A stretch of DNA of 64,000 nt from Kitasatospora sp. NBC_00374 (GTDB lineage Bacteria > Actinomycetota > Actinomycetes > Streptomycetales > Streptomycetaceae), in NCBI RefSeq assembly GCF_041434935.1, contig NZ_CP107964.1, positions 6,679,001 to 6,743,000 of the forward strand, written 5' to 3'. Each line of letters starts with the position of its first letter. Position 1 is the stretch's first letter. This document shows, in pieces, positions 43,248-51,639 of the stretch. A model generated the notes under the pieces. It searched no databases. It was not told where the DNA came from and saw only the letters and a list, made by a program, of their open reading frames with translations. The position numbers were made by a program, and so were the translations under genes.

Positions 43248-45220
43248 TCGAACCGCTGAGCGGAGCCGACCCCGCGGACACCGAGGCGACCGGCCGCCGT
43301 ACCACCGGCGCCCCGGATCCCGTCGCGCCCCTTCCCGTTCCCGCGACGGCTCCCGTTCCCGCGACGGCGCCCACCGAGCGCCCGGCCTGGCGGATCCGGC
43401 GGCTGCGCGTCCGGATCCCCGGCACCGCCGGCCGGTCCACCTGGGTGATCCGCGTCCTGCTGCCGCTCGGGCTGGCCCTGTGGGTGGTCTCGCTCGCCGG
43501 CGTACGGATCGAACGGATGGGCGCCCTCGGCCTGATCCAGGCCGTGCCGCCGCTCTACTGGGCCGCCGTCGCCGTCCTCACGCTCGGCTTCGTCGCCGTG
43601 CTCCGGGCTCCGCGCCTCCCGCAGCGCTGGGCGGCCGGGTACGTGGTGGGCCTGATCGCGGTCATCCACGCGACGCCCAGCATCCTGTACCCCGCGCTGC
43701 GCTACGCCTGGGCCTGGAAGCACGTCGCGATCATCGACGCGATGACGCGCCACGACGGCTCCGTGCCCGGCTCCGCCGACATGGACGTCTACGACCAGTG
43801 GCCCGGCTTCTTCCAGCTCAACGTCCTGTTCCTGCGCGCCACCGGACTCCACTCGGCGCTCGGCTACGCCTCCTGGTACCCGGTGCTGGCCAACCTGCTG
43901 CTGCTCGGCCCGCTCCTGATGATCTACCGGACCTTCACCAAGGACCCCCGGCTGGTGTGGGGCGGCGTCTGGCTCTACTTCTCGACCGCCTGGGTCGGGC
44001 AGGACTACTTCTCGCCGCAGGCCTTCGCGTACTTCCTGTTCCTCACCGTGCTGGCCCTGGTGCTGCGACGGCTCGCCGACCGGCGCACGGCCGATCCCGC
44101 CGCGATGCCGCCGGGCAGTGCCCTGGCGCTCTCCCGGCCCGCGGAGGAACCGGGCCGGGCGGGCTGGCGGCCGGTCCCGTTCGTCCTGGTGACGCTCCTG
44201 ATCGCCGCCATCGTCTGCTCCCACCAGCTGACCCCGCTGATGCTGATCAGCTTCCTGGCGATGCTGTCGCTGCCGCGCCGCAACCGCCGGGTGGTGCTGC
44301 CGGTCCTGGCCGTCGCCGTCGCGCTGACCTTCCTGTGGAACGCGACGGTCGCCCGGCCCTACATCTCGGCCAACCTGAACAGCCTGATCTCGGCCCTCAG
44401 CTCGCCCGACCGCAACGCGCTGCCCAACCTGTCCCGGCTCGGGACGACCGCCCCCGAACAGGTCATCGCCTCCTGGGCGGACCGCGGGCTGACCGGCACC
44501 GTGCTCCTGCTGGCCGTGGTGGCGCTGCTGTGCCACCGCTGGACGCGCAGCAGCCCGCTGCCCTGGCTGCTGGTGGCCCCGCTGCCGCTGCTGCTGGCCA
44601 ACAACTACGGCGGGGAGATGATCTTCCGGGCCTACCTCTTCGCGCTCCCGGCGGCCGCCTTCCTGCTGGCCACCCTGCTGGTGCAGAGCCCGCCGCGGCG
44701 CGGGGTGCGGGTGTGGATCTCCACCGCCGTGATGTTCGCCCTGCTGGCCGGCCTGTTCGTCGGCTACTTCGGCAAGGAGTCGATGAACTACTTCACCCGG
44801 CAGGAGGTCGCCGCGACCCGGTTCGCCACCGAGGACACCCCGCCCGGATCGCTGATCGTCTCGGCCACCGGCGACCTGCCCGGCGGGGAGATGCGCTACG
44901 ACGAGCTTGAGCGGATCGTGTTGTCCCAGGGCAGCCTGCCCGACCGGCGACTGCTGCTGAGCGACCCGCTCACGGCGCTGGAGGACACCATGAGCAACCC
45001 CAAGGTGACCGGGCCGTCCTACCTGGTCCTCACCCGGTCCCAGTCGGTCGACTCCGACCTGACCGGGCTGTTCCCCGCCGGCACCGTCGAACGGCTGAAC
45101 GACGTGGTGGCGACCTCCCCGGCGTTCGAGGCCGTCTTCGCCGATCACGACGCGGTCGTCTACCGGTACATCCCGACGGTGCACGGCCCGCAGCCGACCA
45201 GACAGGACCTCCAGCCGTGA
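43244..45220 (+). CDS. Large multi-spanning membrane protein, GT-C-like
   Basis: A 658-residue protein with a Pro/Ala-rich cytosolic start, about twelve to thirteen membrane segments between residues 65 and 520, and a soluble C-terminal part of about 135 residues. The first outer loop holds DGSVPGSADMDVYDQWPGFFQL, shown here in part, with acidic residues where GT-C enzymes keep their catalytic Asp. It may use a lipid-linked sugar outside the membrane, or polymerise or ligate the glycan, a job no other gene in the operon covers. No family was firmly recognised. AGGAGG precedes the ATG, which overlaps the deacetylase stop. Confidence 0.65.
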   Translation: MIEPLSGADPADTEATGRRTTGAPDPVAPLPVPATAPVPATAPTERPAWRIRRLRVRIPGTAGRSTWVIRVLLPLGLALWVVSLAGVRIERMGALGLIQAVPPLYWAAVAVLTLGFVAVLRAPRLPQRWAAGYVVGLIAVIHATPSILYPALRYAWAWKHVAIIDAMTRHDGSVPGSADMDVYDQWPGFFQLNVLFLRATGLHSALGYASWYPVLANLLLLGPLLMIYRTFTKDPRLVWGGVWLYFSTAWVGQDYFSPQAFAYFLFLTVLALVLRRLADRRTADPAAMPPGSALALSRPAEEPGRAGWRPVPFVLVTLLIAAIVCSHQLTPLMLISFLAMLSLPRRNRRVVLPVLAVAVALTFLWNATVARPYISANLNSLISALSSPDRNALPNLSRLGTTAPEQVIASWADRGLTGTVLLLAVVALLCHRWTRSSPLPWLLVAPLPLLLANNYGGEMIFRAYLFALPAAAFLLATLLVQSPPRRGVRVWISTAVMFALLAGLFVGYFGKESMNYFTRQEVAATRFATEDTPPGSLIVSATGDLPGGEMRYDELERIVLSQGSLPDRRLLLSDPLTALEDTMSNPKVTGPSYLVLTRSQSVDSDLTGLFPAGTVERLNDVVATSPAFEAVFADHDAVVYRYIPTVHGPQPTRQDLQP

Positions 45221-46533
45221 GCGGGCCCAGGCGTGCGAGTCCGGTGCGGCTGCTGCTCGGCCTCTCCGGCTGGCTCGCCCTGTTCACCACCCTCCTCCCG
45301 CCCGCCGACCCGGTCCGGGTCGCGGTGACCGCGGCCTTCCTGCTGGTGTGTCCCGGCGCGGCCACCCTGCTCGCGGCCCCGCCCCGGGTCCGCTCCGCCG
45401 CCGACTGGCCCGACCGGCTGGCGATCGCGGCCTTCGCCGTGGCGCTCAGCCTGGCGATCGCCACGGTGACGGTCGTGGCCCTGTTCCTCGCGCACGCGTT
45501 CACGCTCGGCCGGGCGCTGGCCGCCCTGGCGCTGCTCACCTCCCTCCTGGCGCTGCTGCCGGTCGGCCGCCGCCCGTCCGCTCCCGGCGGTCACCGCGCC
45601 GGACCGGACGGCCCGGGGGCGGACCGCGCCACGGACCCCCGCCGTCGCGGGCTCGGCCCCCGGGCGGCGGTCGTCGCCGGCTCCTGCGGGCTGCTGCTCA
45701 CCGCCGCGTGCGGCAGCCCGTCCGCCGTGCCGGGCTTCACGGTCGTGCCGCAGCAGGCGGAGGCGGCCGGGCCGTCCGTCCCGGCCGCCTCGGACCAGCC
45801 GGTCGCCCCCGGGCCCTGGCACCAGGTCTTCCGGGACGACTTCAACGGGCAGACCCTGGACCGGTCCAACTGGGTGACCTGCTACGACTGGAACCGCGCC
45901 GGATGCACCAACGCGGGCAACCGGGAGGAGCAGTGGTACCTGCCCGGCCAGGCTTCGCCCGCGGGCGGGTCGCTCGTCCTCACCGCCGAGCGCCGGGCCA
46001 CCGCGGGCACCGACGGAAAGGCGTACCCATGGACCTCCGGCATGGTCAGCACCGGCCGCGCCTCGTGGAACGGCACGCCGCTGCACACCTTCACCTACGG
46101 CTACTTCGCGGCCGCCATCCAGCCGCTGCAGGCCGCCGAGGGTTTCTTCCCGGCGTTCTGGCTGATCCCGGCCGAGACCCGCGGCACACCGCCCGAACTG
46201 GACGTGGCCGAGTTCCCCGGCACCAACCGGTTCGTCGACATGAACCTGCACTGGGGCACGCCCTCCGGCGGCGACGACCGGGTCGGCCACCGGTATCACC
46301 CGGTCGGCGGTTTCGCCGCCGGGCCGCGGGTGTTCGCGGTGGACTGGGAGCCGGACGGCGTGACCTGGTACGTGGACGGGGTGGAGCAGTTCAAGGTCAC
46401 CGACCCGTCGATCGTCCCGAACGTCGCGATGGAACTGATCCTCAATCTCGCGGTGGGCTATCCGGGCCCGCCCCCGTCGTCCGTCGACTCCGCGCAGCTG
46501 CGGGTCGACTGGGTGTCGGTCTGGCAGCACTGA
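45217..46533 (+). CDS. Membrane-anchored GH16 family glycanase
   Basis: A 438-residue protein. Several hydrophobic segments in the first 115 residues anchor it; a further hydrophobic stretch ends at AACGSPSAVPG near residue 166-170. The C-terminal half (about 200-438) is a GH16 domain: FRDDFNGQTLDRSNWV, NREEQWYL, GFFPAFWLIP, and the catalytic ELDVAE with Glu327, Asp329 and Glu332 (ExDxxE). GH16 enzymes cut beta-glucans or related polymers, and some act as transglycosylases. In this operon it may trim, release or crosslink the new polymer outside the cell. GTG overlaps the previous stop. Confidence 0.85.
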   Translation: MSGPRRASPVRLLLGLSGWLALFTTLLPPADPVRVAVTAAFLLVCPGAATLLAAPPRVRSAADWPDRLAIAAFAVALSLAIATVTVVALFLAHAFTLGRALAALALLTSLLALLPVGRRPSAPGGHRAGPDGPGADRATDPRRRGLGPRAAVVAGSCGLLLTAACGSPSAVPGFTVVPQQAEAAGPSVPAASDQPVAPGPWHQVFRDDFNGQTLDRSNWVTCYDWNRAGCTNAGNREEQWYLPGQASPAGGSLVLTAERRATAGTDGKAYPWTSGMVSTGRASWNGTPLHTFTYGYFAAAIQPLQAAEGFFPAFWLIPAETRGTPPELDVAEFPGTNRFVDMNLHWGTPSGGDDRVGHRYHPVGGFAAGPRVFAVDWEPDGVTWYVDGVEQFKVTDPSIVPNVAMELILNLAVGYPGPPPSSVDSAQLRVDWVSVWQH

Positions 46534-46556
46534 ACTCCCGAGGAACTGGTGTCGAC

Positions 46557-47798
46557 ATGGAACGAGCCGGGCCCGAAATGGACCGCGAGGTCCCCGTCCT
46601 GCTGGTGAAGGTGGGGCGCTACCCGCAGTCGCACAGCACGGTCGGGGTGGCCCGCTCGTTCGGCCGGCTCGGCGTCCCGGTCCACGCGATGGTCGAGGAC
46701 CGGCTGACGCCGACCGCCGTCTCCCGCTACCTGACGCGGGCGCTCGTGGCGCCCACCAGCGGGTGCGAGCCGCCGGAGCGGCTGGTCGCGGCGATCCGGG
46801 AGGCCGGCCGGGCGATCGGGCGCCGCAGTGTCGCGGTGGCGACCGACGACGAGGCGGCCGTCCTGCTCGCCGAGCACGCCGAGGAGCTGTCCCCCTTCCT
46901 GCTGCTGCCCCCGGTGCCGCCCGCGCTGCCGCGCCGGCTGGCGGACAAGGGTGAGCTGGCCGGGCTCTGCACGGCCAACGACATCCCGACGCCGCGTGCG
47001 CTGGCCCCCCGCGACCTGGGCGAGCTGCGGGCGGCGGCCCGCGACTGGGGGTATCCGGTGGTGCTGAAGAACGTCGGGTCGTTCAGCCGGCTGCGCCGCC
47101 CGGCGGTCGGTTCCACCACGGTGGTGTCCGACGAGCGCGAGCTGCTGACGGCCTGCCCGGCGGACAGCGTGCCGTCCGTGCTGGTCCAGGAGTACCTGCC
47201 GCCGGAGCACGCCGAGGACTGGTTCACCCATCTGTGCTGCGGGCCCGGCGGCGAGCCGCTCGCGGTGTTCACCGGGCTGAAGCTGAGGTCCTGGCCGCCG
47301 GGGGCCGGCGTCACCACCCGCGCCCGCGCCGTGGCCAATCCGCCGCTGGCCGCCCTGGCCGCCCGGCTGTGCCGGCAGATCGGCTACAGCGGCGTGGCGG
47401 ACCTCGACTGGCGGCTGGACCGCCGCGACGGCCGGTACAAGCTGGTGGACTTCAACCCCCGGACGGGCGCGCAGTTCCGGCTCTTCGAGACCGCGGACGG
47501 CGTGGACGTGGTGCGGGCGCTGCACCTGTCGCTCACCGGGCGGTCGGTGCCGCAGGGCCCGCAGCTCGCCCGCTCCTTCGGGGTCGGGCAGGTGGATCTG
47601 ATGTCGGCCGCCGTGACGGCCTGGCAGGAGCGCCGCCCGCCGCAGGGGATCGGGCCGCACCGCGGCACCGAGCGCGCCTGGCTCTGCCAGGACGACCCGG
47701 TGCCGGCGCTCGCCGAGGCGGTCCGGTTCGGCGGACGGGTGGCGGTGGGGGTGACCCGCCGGGCGCTCAGCGGTTCGCGGAGGCCAGGGCGCCGCTGA
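46557..47798 (+). CDS. ATP-grasp ligase
   Basis: A 413-residue protein with the ATP-grasp fold: an N-terminal Rossmann-like part (VPVLLVKVGRYPQSHSTVGV, VATDDEAAVLLAEHAEEL), an ATP-binding centre (KGELAGLCTANDIPTPRAL, GYPVVLKNVGSF, VLVQEYLPP) and a metal site (DLDWRLD, KLVDFNPRTGAQF with the Asn-Pro-Arg block). ATP-grasp enzymes join a carboxylate to an amine or thiol through an acyl-phosphate. Here it might attach an amino acid to a glycan or glycan precursor; that is inference. ATG at 46557 has a distant GAGG, so the start is uncertain. The 3' end overlaps the convergent flavoprotein gene by 32 bases. Confidence 0.82.
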   Translation: MERAGPEMDREVPVLLVKVGRYPQSHSTVGVARSFGRLGVPVHAMVEDRLTPTAVSRYLTRALVAPTSGCEPPERLVAAIREAGRAIGRRSVAVATDDEAAVLLAEHAEELSPFLLLPPVPPALPRRLADKGELAGLCTANDIPTPRALAPRDLGELRAAARDWGYPVVLKNVGSFSRLRRPAVGSTTVVSDERELLTACPADSVPSVLVQEYLPPEHAEDWFTHLCCGPGGEPLAVFTGLKLRSWPPGAGVTTRARAVANPPLAALAARLCRQIGYSGVADLDWRLDRRDGRYKLVDFNPRTGAQFRLFETADGVDVVRALHLSLTGRSVPQGPQLARSFGVGQVDLMSAAVTAWQERRPPQGIGPHRGTERAWLCQDDPVPALAEAVRFGGRVAVGVTRRALSGSRRPGRR

Positions 47799-48978
47799 TC
47801 CGCCGGGCCGTGAAGCCGGTGCCGGCGACGAACCGCAGCAGCGGACCGAAGCTGTCGGCGGCGGACAGCCCGGAGAAGTACAGGCCCGGGACGGAGGACT
47901 CGAAGGTGGCCGACAGCCGCGGCGCCCCGTGCGGGGTGCGCCGTACGGCCATCCGCACCCGCTCGTCCAGCAGCCCGATCCGCTCCACGTCGACCTGGTA
48001 CCCGGTGGCGGCCAGGACGTGGTCGGCCTCCAGTGACCTGGTCGAGCCCCTGAGCTGCAGCAGTGCGCTGCCCTGCCGCTCCTCGGCCGCCTCCAGGCTG
48101 TGCCCGGTCAGCACCGGGAACCGGCCGTCCACCCGGTCCTTGAGCCACCAGGCGCCGGCCGGACCGAGCACCGTACGCACCGAGCGGGCCCGCTTGCCGT
48201 CGGGCAGGTAGCGGAAGGCCGCCGGGATCCGGCTGTACGCGAGCAGCCCCCAGCCCGGCCCGAGCGTGGAGCCCGGGCTGGCGAGGCGGGCGGGCAGCGA
48301 GCGGTCCTGGGTCCGGTCGGTCTCGGGCGGGACGCCGAACAGCAGTTCACCCGTTCGGGCGACCACGGTCGGCATGGCGTCGGCCTCGTGCAGCAGGGCG
48401 GCGCTCTCCAGCGCCGACTGACCCGCGCCGACCACCGCGACCCGCTGCCCGGCGAACTTGCCGAGATCCACGTGGGCGGCGGTGTGCGAGGCGAGGCCCG
48501 CGTCCACCAGCCCGTCCAGGACGGACGGCACCGAGGCGAACGGCTGCAGCCCGACGGCCAGCACGACCGCGCCGCTGGTGAACGACTCGCCGGTGTCCAG
48601 CAGCAGGTGGAACAGCCCGCCCTCGTACCGGACGCCGAGCACCCTCGCCCGCTCGACCTCGGGCACGCAGGTGCGCTCGAACCACTCGCCGTAGGCGATG
48701 AACTCGTCGATCGGGATCGGGTGCTGGTCGCCACCCTGGGGCCGGCCGGTGGCCGCCCGGAAGCCCTCCAGGCGGTGGCGGCCGGCGGGGTCGGAGATGG
48801 AGGAGGCCCGCGGGGTGGACTTCAGGAACATCCCGATCGGCATCCGGGAGCGCCAGCTGTCCATCGGTTCGCCCAGGATCCGCAGCGGGACCCGGTGGCC
48901 CTTGAGGTGTGCCGCGACGGCGAGGCCGTACGGCCCTGCGCCGATGACCGTGACCGGGACGGATGCGTCGGTCTTCAC
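47767..48978 (-). CDS. FAD/NAD(P)-dependent oxidoreductase (FMO/N-hydroxylase-like)
   Basis: A 403-residue flavoprotein. The FAD site is VTVIGAGPYGLAVAAHL near residue 8, the NADPH site VAVVGAGQSALESAALL near 190, and VLAATGYQVDVERIG is the late ATG-type motif. The overall pattern resembles flavin monooxygenases and lysine/ornithine N-hydroxylases (IucD/SidA group), but substrate residues cannot be judged. GTG at 48978 is chosen because GGAGG lies five bases upstream. Convergent with the ATP-grasp gene and overlapping it by 32 bases at the 3' ends, so linked position does not imply co-transcription. Confidence 0.82.
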   Translation of the reverse strand: MKTDASVPVTVIGAGPYGLAVAAHLKGHRVPLRILGEPMDSWRSRMPIGMFLKSTPRASSISDPAGRHRLEGFRAATGRPQGGDQHPIPIDEFIAYGEWFERTCVPEVERARVLGVRYEGGLFHLLLDTGESFTSGAVVLAVGLQPFASVPSVLDGLVDAGLASHTAAHVDLGKFAGQRVAVVGAGQSALESAALLHEADAMPTVVARTGELLFGVPPETDRTQDRSLPARLASPGSTLGPGWGLLAYSRIPAAFRYLPDGKRARSVRTVLGPAGAWWLKDRVDGRFPVLTGHSLEAAEERQGSALLQLRGSTRSLEADHVLAATGYQVDVERIGLLDERVRMAVRRTPHGAPRLSATFESSVPGLYFSGLSAADSFGPLLRFVAGTGFTARRISGALASANR

Positions 48979-49117
48979 GGCCGCCTCCGGGGGGACGCTG
49001 TGCGCCGGTCGTCGGGGCGGGGTGTGCGGTGCGGCGTCATCGGGCCACCTCCTTGGGTGGGGGAGTCCCCAACTCCCAGAGTGCACCGTGGCTCCGGGCG
49101 CGGCACGCCCGCCCGGG

Positions 49118-49762
49118 TCAGCCGACCAGGCGGGCCAGCGGGATGGAGTGCCCGGTGTGCTCGACCTTCGCCCGCAGGTAGCGGACGTTGCTCGCCGAGA
49201 CGTGCACGCCGGTCGGGACGCGCTCGGCGACCTCGATGCCCAGCCGGGCCAGCTGCTCGGCCTTGTCGGGGTTGTTGCTGAGCAGCGCCACGGTGGTGGC
49301 GCCGAGCCCGGCGAGCATCTGGGCGGCGGCGGTGTAGTCGCGGCCGTCCTCGGGCAGGCCGAGCGCGGTGTTGGCCTGGTAGGTGTCGAGGCCGGTGTCC
49401 TGAAGGGCGTAGGCGTCGAGCTTGTTGTAGAGACCGATGCCGCGGCCCTCCTGGCGGAGGTAGACCAGGTAGCCGCCGGCCTCGGCGATCCGCTCGACCG
49501 ACTCCCGCAGCTGCGGGCCGCAGTCGCAGCGGTCGGAGCCGAAGACGTCGCCGGTGAGGCACTCGGAGTGCAGCCGGACCAGCGGGATGCCGGCGCCGTC
49601 GGTGTCGCCGAGCGCGAGGGCCAGGTGTTCGGCGCCGTCCGTCAGCCCGTGGAAGGTGAAGACCTCCGCCTCGACCCGGAAGCCGTCGGGGAAGGTGAGC
49701 GGGATGCGGACCCGGGAGCGTACGGTCGCGGGCGGCTGCTGGTCGGTCTCGGTCTGCGTCAT
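49118..49762 (-). CDS. ribA: GTP cyclohydrolase II
   Basis: A 214-residue enzyme that opens GTP to the pyrimidine precursor of riboflavin. The zinc site is SECLTGDVFGSDRCDCG with three Cys. Catalytic blocks LRQEGRGIGLYNKL and DTYQANTALGLPEDGRDY, and the C-terminal LLSNNPDKAEQLARLGIEV, are all standard. It lacks the DHBP synthase domain, so it is monofunctional. ATG at 49762. Not next to other rib genes. The upstream region carries two AT-rich palindromes shared with a divergent oxidoreductase gene, suggesting joint control and an extra, regulated copy of the enzyme. Confidence 0.93.
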   Translation of the reverse strand: MTQTETDQQPPATVRSRVRIPLTFPDGFRVEAEVFTFHGLTDGAEHLALALGDTDGAGIPLVRLHSECLTGDVFGSDRCDCGPQLRESVERIAEAGGYLVYLRQEGRGIGLYNKLDAYALQDTGLDTYQANTALGLPEDGRDYTAAAQMLAGLGATTVALLSNNPDKAEQLARLGIEVAERVPTGVHVSASNVRYLRAKVEHTGHSIPLARLVG

Positions 49763-49781
49763 GCCCGGCCTCCGGCGATTG

Positions 49782-49795
49782 GTTCAAATTCGAAC
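49782..49795. promoter_or_regulatory. Palindromic operator box 1
   Basis: GTTCAAATTCGAAC fits GTTCnAATTnGAAC. It lies 20 bases before ribA, in a position to cover its promoter. Confidence 0.6.
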
Positions 49796-49825
49796 TGGGT
49801 CTTCCGGTGCTGACCGTACACCTTG

Positions 49826-49839
49826 GTTCTAATTTGAAC
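49826..49839. promoter_or_regulatory. Palindromic operator box 2
   Basis: GTTCTAATTTGAAC matches the same GTTCnAATTnGAAC pattern, 44 bases from box 1 centre to centre (about four helical turns). Two matching AT-rich boxes in GC-rich DNA strongly suggest one dimeric regulator. Confidence 0.6.
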
Positions 49840-49946
49840 AACAGACTTCACGGGAGACCACTTTCGGCCCACCATCCTCAGCCGCCACGGACGGGCACCG
49901 CGCAGAGTGGGCAGGGGGCGCAGCCAACTCCGACGAGGGATCACCC

Positions 49947-50855
49947 ATGTCCAAGGCATTCGGATTCACCGAGTACGGCGGCCCGCAGCACCAGACCTTC
50001 CTGGACCGGCCCGTCCCGGCGCCCGGTCCCGGCCGGCTGCAGATCTCCGTCCGCGCCGCCGGAGTCAACCCCGTCGACTGGAAGATCCGCCGCGGTCTGA
50101 CCGGCAAGGGCCTGGAGCTGCCCGCCGTCCTCGGGGTGGAGGCGGCCGGCGTGGTGGAGGCGGTCGGGGACGGTGTGACCGGCTTCGCCGTCGGCGACCA
50201 GGTCTTCGGCACCGCCGCGACCGGCGGCTACGCGGAGCACACCCTGCTGGTCGCCGGGAGCACCGCCCGCAAGCCGGCCGGGGTGAGCTTCGCCCAGGCC
50301 GCCGCGCTGCCGGTGGCCGCCGCCACCGGGTACGACGGTGTGGAGCACGTCGGCCTCAAGGCGGGCCAGACCCTGCTGATCCTCGGGATCGCCGGCGGGG
50401 TGGGCAGTGTGGCCGCGCAGATCGCCCGGGAGCGCGGCATCAGGGTGCTGGGCACCGCGAGCAACGCCAACCGGCCGTTCGTCGAGTCGCTCGGCGCCAC
50501 CCAGATCCGGTACGGCGACGGGGTGGTCGACCGGATCCTGCTGGCCGCGCCGCAGGGGGTGGACGGCATCCTCGACCTGGTCGGCGGTGCGGACGTCCGG
50601 GCGGCGGCCGAGACACTGGCCGACCGCAGCCGCCTGATCGCCACCTCCGACCCGGGCACCGCCGCCGAGCTCGGCGGCTCCTTCGTCCGCCGCAGCGGCA
50701 CCGGCGCCACCCTGGCGGTCCTCGCCGAACTGGTCGCCGACGGCCGGCTGGATCCGCACATCACCGCCACCTACCCGCTCGCCAGGGCCGCCGAGGCACT
50801 CGCCGAGGTCGAGTCCGGCCACGCCCGCGGCAAGCTGATCCTGGAAGTGAGCTGA
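49947..50855 (+). CDS. NADP-dependent quinone oxidoreductase family protein
   Basis: A 302-residue medium-chain reductase without zinc ligands. The GroES-like half has AAGVNPVDWKIRRG and VLGVEAAGVVEAVGDGV; the Rossmann half has LILGIAGGVGSVAAQIARERG. NADPH would reduce quinones or enones. It is divergent from ribA with the two GTTC boxes between, and is followed three bases later by a VOC-domain gene, probably in one operon. Such pairs often respond to electrophile or redox stress, which would fit a flavin link, but that is inference. Confidence 0.85.
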   Translation: MSKAFGFTEYGGPQHQTFLDRPVPAPGPGRLQISVRAAGVNPVDWKIRRGLTGKGLELPAVLGVEAAGVVEAVGDGVTGFAVGDQVFGTAATGGYAEHTLLVAGSTARKPAGVSFAQAAALPVAAATGYDGVEHVGLKAGQTLLILGIAGGVGSVAAQIARERGIRVLGTASNANRPFVESLGATQIRYGDGVVDRILLAAPQGVDGILDLVGGADVRAAAETLADRSRLIATSDPGTAAELGGSFVRRSGTGATLAVLAELVADGRLDPHITATYPLARAAEALAEVESGHARGKLILEVS

Positions 50856-50858
50856 ACC

Positions 50859-51617
50859 GTGAAGATCACCACCCCGACCGTCGGCGCGCCCTGCTGGGTC
50901 GAGCTGTCCACCGTCGACCCCGCCGCCGCCAAGTCCTTCTACGCCGAGCTGTTCGGCTGGCGCGCCGAGGAGGACCCGAATCCGGAGGCCGGCGGTTACA
51001 CGGTCCTGTCGCTGGGCGACGCGGCGGTGGCCGGGCTGACCCCGCTCCAGCAGCCCGAGCAGCCGACCGCCTGGTCGGTCTCCTTCGCCACCGCCGACGC
51101 CGACGCGACCGCGGCCGCCGTGGTCGCGGCCGGCGGCCGGCTGCTGCTGGAACCCTCCGAGGTCCTCGACCTCGGCCGGTTCGCGATCGCGGTGGACCCC
51201 GGCGGTGCGGCCTTCTCGATCTGGCAGGCCCGGTCCTTCAACGGCGCGGCCGTCATGAACGAGGCGGGCTCGCTGGGCTGGGTCGAGCTGACCACCCGGG
51301 AGGTCCACAAGTCCAAGGAGTTCTACCCGCGGGTCTTCGGCTGGAGTGTGACGGTGGGGGAGATGTACACCCAGTGGGGCATCGCGGGGAAGGACTTCGG
51401 CGGGATGGCCGACATGGCCGACCAGTTCCCCGCCGACACCCCGCCGTACTGGATGCCGTACTTCGCGGTGGCGGACGTGGACCGGACGGCGGAGCGGGCC
51501 GCGGCACTCGGCGCGACCGTGCTGCTGCCCCCCACCGACGTCCCGGACGGGCCGCGGCTGGCCGTCCTGCGGGACCAGCAGGGGGCGGTGTTCGGCGTGC
51601 ACATCGCGGGCGCCTAG
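50859..51617 (+). CDS. Two-domain VOC (glyoxalase-like) protein
   Basis: A 252-residue protein made of two vicinal-oxygen-chelate repeats (GAPCWVELSTVDPAAAKSFYAELFGW and GSLGWVELTTREVHKSKEFYPRVFGW, each given in part). The layout is that of the mycobacterial Cfp30B/27-kDa antigen family, of unknown reaction. GTG start three bases after the oxidoreductase stop, so co-transcribed. Cytosolic, no signal peptide. Confidence 0.85.
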   Translation: MKITTPTVGAPCWVELSTVDPAAAKSFYAELFGWRAEEDPNPEAGGYTVLSLGDAAVAGLTPLQQPEQPTAWSVSFATADADATAAAVVAAGGRLLLEPSEVLDLGRFAIAVDPGGAAFSIWQARSFNGAAVMNEAGSLGWVELTTREVHKSKEFYPRVFGWSVTVGEMYTQWGIAGKDFGGMADMADQFPADTPPYWMPYFAVADVDRTAERAAALGATVLLPPTDVPDGPRLAVLRDQQGAVFGVHIAGA

Positions 51618-51639
51618 GCCTGGGTGCGGCCCCGGCCGG

